From the NCBI RefSeq assembly GCF_000424665.1, contig NZ_KE384221.1, positions 124,001-188,000 of the forward strand: a stretch of 64,000 nucleotides of DNA, in the 5' to 3' direction. The position numbers and the translations under genes are program-made. Source of the stretch: Salinimicrobium terrae DSM 17865. GTDB lineage: Bacteria; Bacteroidota; Bacteroidia; Flavobacteriales; Flavobacteriaceae. This document shows, piece by piece, positions 33,822 through 42,156 of the stretch. The notes below the pieces were generated by a model. The model searched no databases. It worked only from the letters and a program-made list of their open reading frames with translations, and had not been told where the DNA came from. Each line of letters opens with the position of its first letter. The stretch's first letter is position 1.

Positions 33822-34223
33822 ATGAAAATTTTATTTTTTTTGGCATTTGTTTTTGTAGGCCTTAGTTCCTTTGCTCAGGATTTGGTCTATACCCCTAAAA
33901 ATCCCGCCTTTGGTGGAAATCCATATAACTCACAATGGTTATTGGCATCTGCACAGGCACAGAATTCTTTTAAAGACCCTAATGCCTCTTCCCGTGAACA
34001 ATTGTCGGAGCTGGATCGCTTTACCCAAAGCCTCAATTCTCAACTTTTGGGCCAGGTGAGCAGGAGGTTGTTTACAGAGCAATTTGGTAGCGGAGACCTT
34101 GAACCAGGCACCTATACTTTTGGAAGTCTTGCGGTAGATATATATCCATCAAATGAAGGACTTGTAATAAACATTCTGGATACAGTCACTGGTGAACAAA
34201 CCCAAATAATCATCCCAAATTAA
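33822..34223 (+). CDS. csgF: Curli assembly protein CsgF
   Basis: 133 aa with signal peptide ending SSFAQ and the diagnostic mature N terminus DLVYTPKNPAFGGNPYNSQW, which inserts into the CsgG pore. The rest matches CsgF in length and pattern (DRFTQSLNSQLLGQVSRR, ending TQIIIPN). CsgF links the channel to the nucleator outside the cell. It lies 14 bp from csgE and 14 bp from csgG in one operon. Confidence 0.95.
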   Translation: MKILFFLAFVFVGLSSFAQDLVYTPKNPAFGGNPYNSQWLLASAQAQNSFKDPNASSREQLSELDRFTQSLNSQLLGQVSRRLFTEQFGSGDLEPGTYTFGSLAVDIYPSNEGLVINILDTVTGEQTQIIIPN

Positions 34224-34237
34224 TTTACCTAGATTTC

Positions 34238-35629
34238 ATGAAATATTTAAGTAGAATTGCTGCAGGAGGGTGCATATTATTGTCCATCTCTTGCGGCACA
34301 TATTTTAATCAACCCATAGATTTTACTGAAGCCCGCCACGGAGAAATCTCTCCTGTAACAGAACGACTCCGGGCTTTACCACCCCCAAAGGAACCTATAG
34401 TTGTAGGAGTTTATAATTTCCGCGATCTCACAGGCCAGTATAAAGCATCTGAGGTTGGAAGCACCTTTAGTACTGCCGTAACCCAAGGTGCGACTGCTAT
34501 TCTCATTGAAGCCCTGGAAGATTCCAAATGGTTTACAGCTATTGAGCGGGAGAATATAGGTAACCTGCTAAATGAAAGGAATATCATTAGATCCACGAGA
34601 CAGGAATACCAGGCCGGTAACGAAAATCAGCCGCAGGTACCTCCACTTTTATATGCGGGGGTCTTACTGGAAGGGGGAATTATTTCATATGATTATAACA
34701 TAATTACCGGAGGAATGGGTGCCAGGTATTTTGGAGTAGGAGGTAGTACACAATACCGCCAAGACCGAATTACCATCTATTTAAGAGCTGTTTCTACTTC
34801 AAGCGGGAAGATCCTCAAAAATGTATACGTGAGCAAAACTATTCTTTCTCAGGCAGTAGATGCAAATCTTTATCGGTATGTGAATTTTCAACGACTACTC
34901 GAGGCCGAAGTAGGATTTACCCGAAATGAACCTGTGCAGCTTGCCGTAAAGGAGGCGATAGAAAAAGCAGTTGAAAATCTTATTATCGAAGGAATTGAAG
35001 AGGAACTTTGGGAACCTGAAGATGAAACTCTTGCTGAAGGTTTACTGGATAACTATATGGTGGAGGAGGCCTCAGCAGATCTTTCTCGTTTATACAATAG
35101 AAATTATGTTGAAAGAAATGCAAGCGGTTATTTGGGGATCAATAGCGGAGTCTCTATTCTAAGCGGGGACTACTCCGAAAAACCTCCGGGATATATGGCA
35201 GGATTAGAGTTTGATTTTCCATTGTCCTCCTTTTTTTCCATAAGATCTTCGGCAGAATTTTTCTCACTTAGAAATAATAATTCTTTTAACGAAAATTTCA
35301 TTGGTGCCGGGGTGGACCTAAAGTATAACGTACTTCCTTTTGATAAATTAAATCCTTATCTGTATGCAGGACCGGGTTATATATTTTCAATGGCTTCTGA
35401 TGCTCCGGCGGACATTTCGACAGGATTTTTTAAGGCACATTATGGCGGCGGACTGGAATATTTGGTAAGCCCGGGGATTGGTCTAAAGATCTTTGGAGAA
35501 CATAATTTTGTTTTTTCAGATGAACTTGACTTCAGAGTAAATGGCAAGAGAGATGATCATTATTTTTTAATAGGAGCCGGGGTGAACATATATTTCGGAA
35601 ACAATCGAAACAATCAGACTAAAAATTAA
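34238..35629 (+). CDS. csgG: Curli secretion channel CsgG with extra C-terminal beta-barrel domain
   Basis: 463 aa against about 277 for enterobacterial CsgG. Lipobox ends at Cys19. Residues 20-275 are CsgG: VGVYNFRDLTGQYK, then TQGATAILIEALEDSKWF, then RENIGNLLNERNIIR and LYAGVLLEGGIISYD. From about residue 295 a second domain follows with alternating strands ending HYFLIGAGVNIYFG, like an outer-membrane beta-barrel or OmpA-like barrel. The extra domain is seen directly; its role (anchoring or stabilising the pore) is unknown. The next gene starts 4 bp later. Confidence 0.93.
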   Translation: MKYLSRIAAGGCILLSISCGTYFNQPIDFTEARHGEISPVTERLRALPPPKEPIVVGVYNFRDLTGQYKASEVGSTFSTAVTQGATAILIEALEDSKWFTAIERENIGNLLNERNIIRSTRQEYQAGNENQPQVPPLLYAGVLLEGGIISYDYNIITGGMGARYFGVGGSTQYRQDRITIYLRAVSTSSGKILKNVYVSKTILSQAVDANLYRYVNFQRLLEAEVGFTRNEPVQLAVKEAIEKAVENLIIEGIEEELWEPEDETLAEGLLDNYMVEEASADLSRLYNRNYVERNASGYLGINSGVSILSGDYSEKPPGYMAGLEFDFPLSSFFSIRSSAEFFSLRNNNSFNENFIGAGVDLKYNVLPFDKLNPYLYAGPGYIFSMASDAPADISTGFFKAHYGGGLEYLVSPGIGLKIFGEHNFVFSDELDFRVNGKRDDHYFLIGAGVNIYFGNNRNNQTKN

Positions 35630-35633
35630 ACCA

Positions 35634-37136
35634 ATGAAAATCAAAACCTACATACTTACTCTATTGGCAATAATTTTTTTAATTGTCGGATGCAGTGAAG
35701 ACACCTTGGATGATAGCGGAGTTGGAGCCATTACAGGTACTGTAGTGGAAGCAGGAACTAATGAGCCGATTGAAAACGCCCGCATCTCAACGAATCCAGC
35801 AAGCAGTACAGTATTTACTGATGAAAACGGAGAATTTCTTTTAAGCGATATTCCGGCCGATGATTATTCTGTAGAAGCCAGAAAGGAAGGGTTTTTGTCA
35901 CAATTTGAAGGAGCTTCAGTTTTGACAAATACCACTGTAAATGTAATTTTTGAATTAGAAGGAGAAACAGCCGGAAATAAACCACCTGGTACTCCCAGTG
36001 CAGTTTATCCTGAAGATAATGCTATTGATGTTCCACCTTCTGTGACTTTTAAATGGAATGCCACAGACCCCGAAGAGGATGATCTCACCTACCAGCTGGA
36101 AATAAGAAATGACAGCGATGAAGAGATCTTTTTAATTGAGGATATTGAAGATACCACATATACAGTGGAAGGTCTTGAGTATGATCAAAAATACTTTTGG
36201 CAGGTAAGCGCTTCAGATGATATTAATAGCGAAATTTTAAGTCCCTTGTATTCTTTTAGAACAATGGCCATTCCTGTAGATAGCCGAATTCTTTTTACCC
36301 GTATGATTAATGGAAATTCCGTAATATTTGCGAAGGGTCCCGAAGGCGAGGAGTTTCAGCTTACTTCTTCAGCAAATAACAGTTTTCGGCCACGAAAAAA
36401 TAATTCTTCAGATAAGATTGCATTTTTGAGAATTGTTGGCACTCAAACCCAATTATTCACTATGGATCCCGATGGGTCCGAAAAAAAGCAGGTGACTTCA
36501 AATTACCCTGTGAAAGCTTTTAATATGGATCAGGTGGATTTTGCCTGGGCCGATGACGGTACAAGCTTATTATATCCAAGCTTCGGTACACTATATATGG
36601 TTGACGTAACAGGTGGAGGAACTACCGAAATTTTTCAGACTCAAAACGGGGACTTTATTACTGAAGTTGATGTAAGTGAAGACAATCAGACTATTGCTTT
36701 AATTACCAATAATAGTAATGGCTATGATGCGGATCTGTTTACTATCAATTTTGATGGAGAGATAAAGCAGAGAATCCTTAACAATGTGGAAGGGGCTTTG
36801 GGCGGTCTGGATCTTTCAGTTCAGGGAGACAAATTACTGTACACTTACGACAGTTCGGGATTTAGAAATGATTCTTACCGCCGGCTCGATTCAGATTTAT
36901 TTATTTATAATTTCTCCTCTAGACAGTTTGAGAATTATTCGCACGAAAAACCTGAAGGAACGAATGATCTTGATCCCCGGTTTTCTCCCAATGAAGCTGA
37001 AGTTATTTTTGTAAATACTTCCAATGATGGAATTTCTTCACGGGATATTTACACATTAGTTCTTGAGGGCGTTGGTGAGGATACAGAAAACCGGGTACTT
37101 TTAATAGAAAATGCTTTCATGCCCGATTGGGAATAG
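35634..37136 (+). CDS. Lipoprotein with regulatory-like, Fn3-like and propeller domains
   Basis: 500 aa with lipobox IVGC. Residues 30-105 form a carboxypeptidase-regulatory-like beta-sandwich (GTVVEAGTNEPIENARIS). Residues 120-210 form a fibronectin-III-like domain (TFKWNATDPEEDDLTYQLEI, then KYFWQVSASDD). Residues 220-500 form a TolB/WD40-like propeller with repeated (D/N)GS and DVSEDNQTIAL-type blades. It begins 4 bp after csgG, so it belongs to the curli operon. It may help surface display of curli. Not a known curli component by name. Confidence 0.82.
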   Translation: MKIKTYILTLLAIIFLIVGCSEDTLDDSGVGAITGTVVEAGTNEPIENARISTNPASSTVFTDENGEFLLSDIPADDYSVEARKEGFLSQFEGASVLTNTTVNVIFELEGETAGNKPPGTPSAVYPEDNAIDVPPSVTFKWNATDPEEDDLTYQLEIRNDSDEEIFLIEDIEDTTYTVEGLEYDQKYFWQVSASDDINSEILSPLYSFRTMAIPVDSRILFTRMINGNSVIFAKGPEGEEFQLTSSANNSFRPRKNNSSDKIAFLRIVGTQTQLFTMDPDGSEKKQVTSNYPVKAFNMDQVDFAWADDGTSLLYPSFGTLYMVDVTGGGTTEIFQTQNGDFITEVDVSEDNQTIALITNNSNGYDADLFTINFDGEIKQRILNNVEGALGGLDLSVQGDKLLYTYDSSGFRNDSYRRLDSDLFIYNFSSRQFENYSHEKPEGTNDLDPRFSPNEAEVIFVNTSNDGISSRDIYTLVLEGVGEDTENRVLLIENAFMPDWE

Positions 37137-37323
37137 AGGTAGCTCGAATCTTACGTCGTGTAGATTGGACTCTGTAAATCATGTCTTTTATGAGGACTTC
37201 TTGACTTTTTCTGGATCACCACAGTTTTGAGATGTTAAATGATGGTGTTCAGGAAGAGTCAAGTAGCAGGATGAGATTATTTGAACAGTGCTTTAACTAA
37301 AAGTTGTTACTCTGTTTATTGGT

Positions 37324-38019
37324 TCAGGATCTTTCCTGATCTTTAAGGAGTTTTTTAAGATTTCTATTGTGTCCATACAGCACCATTATATCATGTTTAT
37401 GTAAGACCGTCTTTGCCGAAGCTACTCCCTGTACTGTCGAGACATCCCTGTTTGTTCCAATTTCGTTCTTCTCTTTGGTAATTTTAATTTTAGTGAGAAC
37501 TATAATGTCATATTTCCTTTTTAAGCCAATATCTTCCAGAGTTCTTCCGTCAAATTCTGCCGGAATTTCAGTTTCAATGATGCTGTAGTCCCGATTAACT
37601 TCAAAGGAATCTACTACTCCATGCAGGTTTAACTTCTTAGCCCACCTTTCGGCTGTTTCCTCTTCAGGATGTATGATTTCATCTACTCCCATAGCTTCAA
37701 GTACCATTTCCTGTAAAGGAGAAACTGCCCGGCTTATTAATCTTTTAACGTGCAATTGCTTCATAAGGGCTGTCGACATAATATTAGCTCCCTTATCTTC
37801 TCCAATACCAATAATCACAATATCTGTATCCTTTAATGGGAGATTAGAGACTGCTGTAATATCTGTTGAATCAAGATTGACCGCATGAGTAATTTTGTCT
37901 TTAATGGCTTCTACTTTACTCATGTTCATATCTACCCCGATAACTTCATTACCCATTTTGGTGAGTTTTTCCGCAAGGGAGGCTCCAAAATTTCCTAGTC
38001 CAATTATTATATATTTCAT
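37324..38019 (-). CDS. ktrA: Ktr/Trk potassium channel regulatory subunit (KtrA-like RCK)
   Basis: 231 aa. The N-terminal RCK NAD-binding fold begins KYIIIGLGNFGASLAEKL and shows GVDMN and IIGIGED. The C-terminal RCK domain follows around residue 150. It binds nucleotide and gates the KtrB pore from the cytoplasm. The start lies 4 bp from the end of the ktrB frame, indicating coupling. It appears intact even though ktrB upstream has two stops. A close relative of TrkA begins at 63774. Confidence 0.93.
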   Translation of the reverse strand: MKYIIIGLGNFGASLAEKLTKMGNEVIGVDMNMSKVEAIKDKITHAVNLDSTDITAVSNLPLKDTDIVIIGIGEDKGANIMSTALMKQLHVKRLISRAVSPLQEMVLEAMGVDEIIHPEEETAERWAKKLNLHGVVDSFEVNRDYSIIETEIPAEFDGRTLEDIGLKRKYDIIVLTKIKITKEKNEIGTNRDVSTVQGVASAKTVLHKHDIMVLYGHNRNLKKLLKDQERS

Positions 38020-38023
38020 ATCA

Positions 38024-39793
38024 TTAATTCATTAGAATTTCTTCCTTTGGATATCTATAATTCAAATGTTTCACCCGCCTTAGAAGAGCAATAAGAATGG
38101 TAAGCATACTTACTCTCCCAATAAACATAGTTGCTATAATTACTATTTTTGAAGCCGGACTTAAGTTTGGAGTTATGCCCAGACTTAGACCTACAGTACT
38201 ATAAGCTGAAAATGATTCAAATGCGATACTAAGCAAGGTTTTTTCTTCATCAAATGAAGCGATGAGGAATAGGGAAAGGGCGATTATTCCAAAGGCTCTT
38301 CTTATGGAAAGATCAGAAATTTGTCTTCTGAAAACTTCTACCCTGTCCTTCCCGCGGGCAAGACTAAAAAAATTAAGGGTGGCTAGGGCAAAGGTGCTTG
38401 TTTTTATACCACCCCCTGTAGAACCGGGTGAAGCGCCTATCCACATGAGAATAAAGACAATCATAATGGTTGGAAAATTGAGGGCACTGGTATCGACGGA
38501 ATTAAAACCGGCGGTTCTTGGAGTTGCGGCTCCAAAAAATGATACTACCAGTTTTCCATATCACGGGTGCTCCTCCAGGGTGTTGTTATATTCGAAGAAA
38601 TAGAACAAAATTGTTCCCACTGTTAATAAAACTGAAGTAGTGACAAGCACAATCCTCGCATTAAGATTAATAACCTAGGGGGTGTAAACCGAATTTGTCG
38701 GATGCTTTAATTTTGCATATTGGTTCTTGAAGTAATAAGTAAAATATTTATAAAGGTTGAAGAGAATAGGAAATCCTATTCCTCCTAAAATAAAAAGAGT
38801 AACAACAATTAACTGAAGAGGGTAATTAAAATTGAATTCGGGTTCATAAAGACTATTTTCAAGAGTTGAAAATCCTGCGTTGCAAAACCCCGAGATACTA
38901 TGAAAAATGGAGAAAAAGACCTGCTCTCCAAAACCCTCTACGGTACCTTCCTGTAAGCTGAAGAAAATAAATATGGCACCTACCAATTCAATAGCAAGGG
39001 TAAGTAAAACGATCTTTTTTAATACACTAAAGACTTCTCCAATCTTTTCGGAGTTAGTCATATCTTTCAGCATGATTTGATTTTCGTAGGAACTTTTTCC
39101 GCGGAAGAAATAAGAAAAATAACTGGCAAAAGTCATAATTCCAAGTCCGCCCAGCTGGATAAGAATGAGAATAATGGTTTGTCCAAGATCAGTAAAATAG
39201 GTTCGTGTATCAACAACAATAAGACCGGTCACACAAACGGCACTAGTGGCGGTAAACAGAGCATCAAGGGCCGAAATCCCTTCATAGGTTGCCTTTGGCA
39301 ACATCAACAGGAAAGTGCCGATAAGGATCAATCCCAAAAAGCTGGCGATGAAGATTTGCGCAGGATTAAGCAGCTCTCTGTTGAAATCGACACGTACGGC
39401 AGAAAATTCCCGGACAAAGTAAATCAACAGTGCAAGATAAAGCCACCCCATATGATTAAAAAAAGCCAGGAATGGAAATGTTTCCAGTAGGAAATCCAGT
39501 TTTATAAATACCAGTAGAACATTCAGAAAAAAAATTGCTCCATCAAAAAGCCGAACTTTTACAGGAAATTTTTCGCTGGATACGTAATATCTTACAAGAA
39601 TAGTAATACTGCCAGTTATTAAAGCTATGAGATAAAAATCTGTAAGATAGAGCTCAGTTACCGATCTGTGGGTGAAGCCCAGATCAAATATTATAAGACA
39701 AACGGTGAGGAGACTTAGCCAAAAAGAAAACTTCTTTATGGCTTTGAGTCTTTTTTCGATCTTCTTCCGTTTTTGAAGATTTGGAAAGTTCAA
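38024..39793 (-). pseudogene. ktrB: KtrB/TrkH potassium transporter interrupted by two in-frame stops
   Basis: The reading frame is continuous for about 589 codons. It encodes TrkH/KtrB pore-loop motifs such as FTATSAVCVTGL, ISGFCNAGFSTLE, FFGAATPRTAGFNSVD and GASPGSTGGGIKT. It is broken by TAG at 38675-38677 and TGA at 38561-38563, 36 codons apart. Sequence between and after them is still family-like (VINLNARIVLV and YGKLVVSFFGAATPRT), so these are nonsense changes and not frameshifts. The product would be cut at residue 372 and lack the last pore segments. Causes may be recent inactivation or assembly error. Confidence 0.85.
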
Positions 39794-39803
39794 ATGTTCA
39801 GAA

Positions 39804-39944
39804 TTAAATTTGTCCGGTTCTGGAACAGTAATCCATAAAGATGATTAGTAGGATAATAAGGAAGGCAATGATAATGCTCGGCCATTTGAGGTGGCTGTAT
39901 GAGGATGATCCTTTGTCTTTATCGTCTGTTTTCCTATTGTCCAT
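39804..39944 (-). CDS. Small single-pass membrane protein upstream of ktrB
   Basis: 46 aa. A charged hydrophilic N terminus (MDNRKTDDKDKGSSS) is followed by one membrane helix (PSIIIAFLIILLIIFMDYC). It lies 10 bp upstream of the ktrB start and about 80 bp after kdpE, on the same strand. A small regulatory subunit of the K+ system, like KdpF, is possible. The family is not recognised. Confidence 0.5.
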   Translation of the reverse strand: MDNRKTDDKDKGSSSYSHLKWPSIIIAFLIILLIIFMDYCSRTGQI

Positions 39945-40022
39945 GTAAACAGAACAAAGGTACTCTGGATTATATAAGGAGAGTGTAAAGATTCAGGAGA
40001 GTGTATAAAGATTTTATAAAGA

Positions 40023-40703
40023 TCATAGAAATCTATAACCCACTCCGCTTTCCGTAATGAAATGTTCTGGATGGTTAGGATCTTTTTCCAACTTTTTGCG
40101 CAGCTGCGCGATGAAAACCCTCAAGTATTGAGTTTCTGTTTGAGCTCCGAGCCCCCAAATATTTTTCAAAAGGTACTGGTGAGTCAAAACCTTACCCTGG
40201 TTTTTGGCCAGAAGAATAAGTAGATTGTATTCGGTGGAAGTAAGTTTTACAACTTCCTTATTCCGAAATACAGACCGGGATGTAAGATCGATTTCCAAAT
40301 CGTCTGCAAAAATTATATGTTGCAATTCCACATTTTGATTAAGACGTATTGAAGAGCGTATCCTTGCAAGCAATTCACCGGTTCTAAATGGTTTTGTAAG
40401 ATAATCTGTTGCTCCATTGTCTAGGGCCTTGACAATGTCTTCTTCAGAATCCAGTACGGAGAGGATAATGATGGATTTTTCGAACCAGTTTCTCAATTCC
40501 AATAGAACCTCATGACCACTCTTATCGGGAAGGCCCAGGTCCAGTAGGACAAGTTCCGGAGGATGATTGGCTGCAAGATTTAATCCCTCGGTTCCATTAA
40601 CAGCCTGCACCACTTTATAGTCATTGCTTTCCAAAACTATTTTTAGCAGTTTTCTTATCTGCGGTTCATCATCAATAATTAAGATCTCCCCTTTATTCAT
40701 CAT
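40023..40703 (-). CDS. kdpE: OmpR-family response regulator, KdpE-like
   Basis: 226 aa. The receiver domain has DDEPQ, the phosphoacceptor D in LVLLDLGLPDKSG and the switch Lys in YLTKPFRTGEL. The C-terminal winged helix carries LTSTEYNLLILLAKN and LRVFIAQLRKKLE. These are typical of KdpE. It overlaps the upstream kinase gene by 11 bp, so they form a two-component pair. No kdpFABC genes are in the window; the nearest target is the ktr locus downstream. Confidence 0.9.
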   Translation of the reverse strand: MMNKGEILIIDDEPQIRKLLKIVLESNDYKVVQAVNGTEGLNLAANHPPELVLLDLGLPDKSGHEVLLELRNWFEKSIIILSVLDSEEDIVKALDNGATDYLTKPFRTGELLARIRSSIRLNQNVELQHIIFADDLEIDLTSRSVFRNKEVVKLTSTEYNLLILLAKNQGKVLTHQYLLKNIWGLGAQTETQYLRVFIAQLRKKLEKDPNHPEHFITESGVGYRFL

Positions 40704-41787
40704 CTATAGTTGTTAAGGGGGCAGTTTCGGCAGGTATATCAATGGAAAACTTTGCACCCCCTGAAGGTATATTCTGGAGTTTTATGGTACCATTATGAGC
40801 TTTAGTGAATCCTTTTGCAATAGAAAGACCCAAACCAGTTCCCCCCGTTGCCGTTTTTGGTAGCCGGTAAAACTTTTCAAAAACTCGTTCCAGCGTATCA
40901 TCCGGAAAACCGGGTCCATTATCCAGTATTTGAATTTGCAATTTCCGGTTCCCGGAATTCACCAGAATTTGTATGGTTGTACCTGCCGGAGTGTATTCAA
41001 GCGCATTATGAATAATATTATGTAACACCTGCTCAATTAAAGGACCGTCAATTCTAAATAAAGGGAGGTCTTCTGAAGGTGAAAAAGATACGTGATGGGA
41101 ATCTTTTCGATTATTCTGTATAACAGTATGAACGATCTCTTTAATGTCATACCAGTCCAGCTGAAGCTTGAAAAAATTTGATTCCAGGCGACTCATACTT
41201 AAAAGATTATTAACCTGCCTGTGGAGCCTGTTTCCGGCAAGGTCTATTTCGCTGTACAATTCAATTTTATTGGTTTCAGAGATTTTTCCGGAATTCATCT
41301 TTAAGGTATCCACAGCACCAATAATAGTGGATATTGGAGTTTTTAATTCGTGAGAAAGAGAATTTATCATGGTGTTGTATAGCTGTAGCGTCCTTTCTTT
41401 GGCCTCCCGTTGCCGGGCAATAGCCTCCACTTTTCGTAATCTTGAAGTAAAAACCGCATTCATTACGGCAATAACGAAATACATGAGAAAGAGTAATGCA
41501 TCCTGTGGTGTGGTAATATTGAAGGTGGCACGAGGTTGAATAAACAAAAAATTCCAGATTAAAGCACTTGCTATAGCTGCAATAACTATGGGGAAAGTTT
41601 CCAGGAACATCGCGAGAATAGAAACTACCAGTAGTAGAATGAGTGCAACAACGTGATAACCTATTATATCTATAAAAAGGAAGCAGAGAAATGAAATTAC
41701 TGAGATCGATCCAAGTCCAATTAAGTATTGCAGGATCTGGTTATTCTCAATTTTTTTTATTAGATCCACCGGCGGGTTTTTATCCAA
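40693..41787 (-). CDS. kdpD: KdpD-like sensor histidine kinase lacking the cytoplasmic N-terminal domain
   Basis: 364 aa, much shorter than the roughly 890 aa of classic KdpD. It begins with the four-helix DUF4118 membrane region (LIGLGSISVISFLCFLFIDI, then VVALILLLVVSILAM, then IVIAAIASALIWNFLFIQPR). The H-box is SLSHELKTPIS and the ATPase motifs are IIHNALEYTP, DNGPGFPD and GTGLGLSIAKG. The KdpD/UspA-like N-terminal sensor is absent, as in many Bacteroidota. It overlaps kdpE by 11 bp and probably senses K+ or turgor through its membrane part. Confidence 0.88.
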   Translation of the reverse strand: MDKNPPVDLIKKIENNQILQYLIGLGSISVISFLCFLFIDIIGYHVVALILLLVVSILAMFLETFPIVIAAIASALIWNFLFIQPRATFNITTPQDALLFLMYFVIAVMNAVFTSRLRKVEAIARQREAKERTLQLYNTMINSLSHELKTPISTIIGAVDTLKMNSGKISETNKIELYSEIDLAGNRLHRQVNNLLSMSRLESNFFKLQLDWYDIKEIVHTVIQNNRKDSHHVSFSPSEDLPLFRIDGPLIEQVLHNIIHNALEYTPAGTTIQILVNSGNRKLQIQILDNGPGFPDDTLERVFEKFYRLPKTATGGTGLGLSIAKGFTKAHNGTIKLQNIPSGGAKFSIDIPAETAPLTTIDDE

Positions 41788-41853
41788 AGATAAACATGCC
41801 TGTGAAGTTTAAGGAAATAAATTCGGAGTTATATTCATAAGAAGTATTTCATC

Positions 41854-41988
41854 TTAGACAATGAAACCTAGAAGCACCAGAAAAATGAAAAAGGCAGCGA
41901 CCATGCAGTGGTCAGACCATACATCAAACCATGCCTCAAAACCAGATATTTTCTCTTTTTCGTCGGAATTACTTTTTGGAGCTCTCAT
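41854..41988 (-). CDS. Small single-pass membrane protein upstream of kdpD-like gene
   Basis: 44 aa: polar, charged N terminus (MRAPKSNSDEKEK), amphipathic FEAWFDVWSDHC, then a membrane helix (VAAFFIFLVLLGFIV) to the stop. It lies 66 bp upstream of the KdpD-like kinase on the same strand. Its layout resembles the 46-aa protein at 39804, so both may be accessory peptides of this K+ locus. Function is unknown. Confidence 0.5.
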   Translation of the reverse strand: MRAPKSNSDEKEKISGFEAWFDVWSDHCMVAAFFIFLVLLGFIV

Positions 41989-42156
41989 GATCAATCATTT
42001 ATTGGTTAAACTTCTAAAATCCTCTTAAAAGAATTTACTCTAATTTATAAAATTTTAGATATTCAGCAAATCATTTCCTGTTAAAACTCTGAATTTGAGT
42101 CAGGAAAAGATTACAGGACAACTTCCAACTCTCGACCAAATGTTAATTAATTCATA

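Noticed and set aside
38464-38675. Frameshift splitting ktrB
   Set aside because: Translation across the gap stays in one frame; the break is due to two stop codons.
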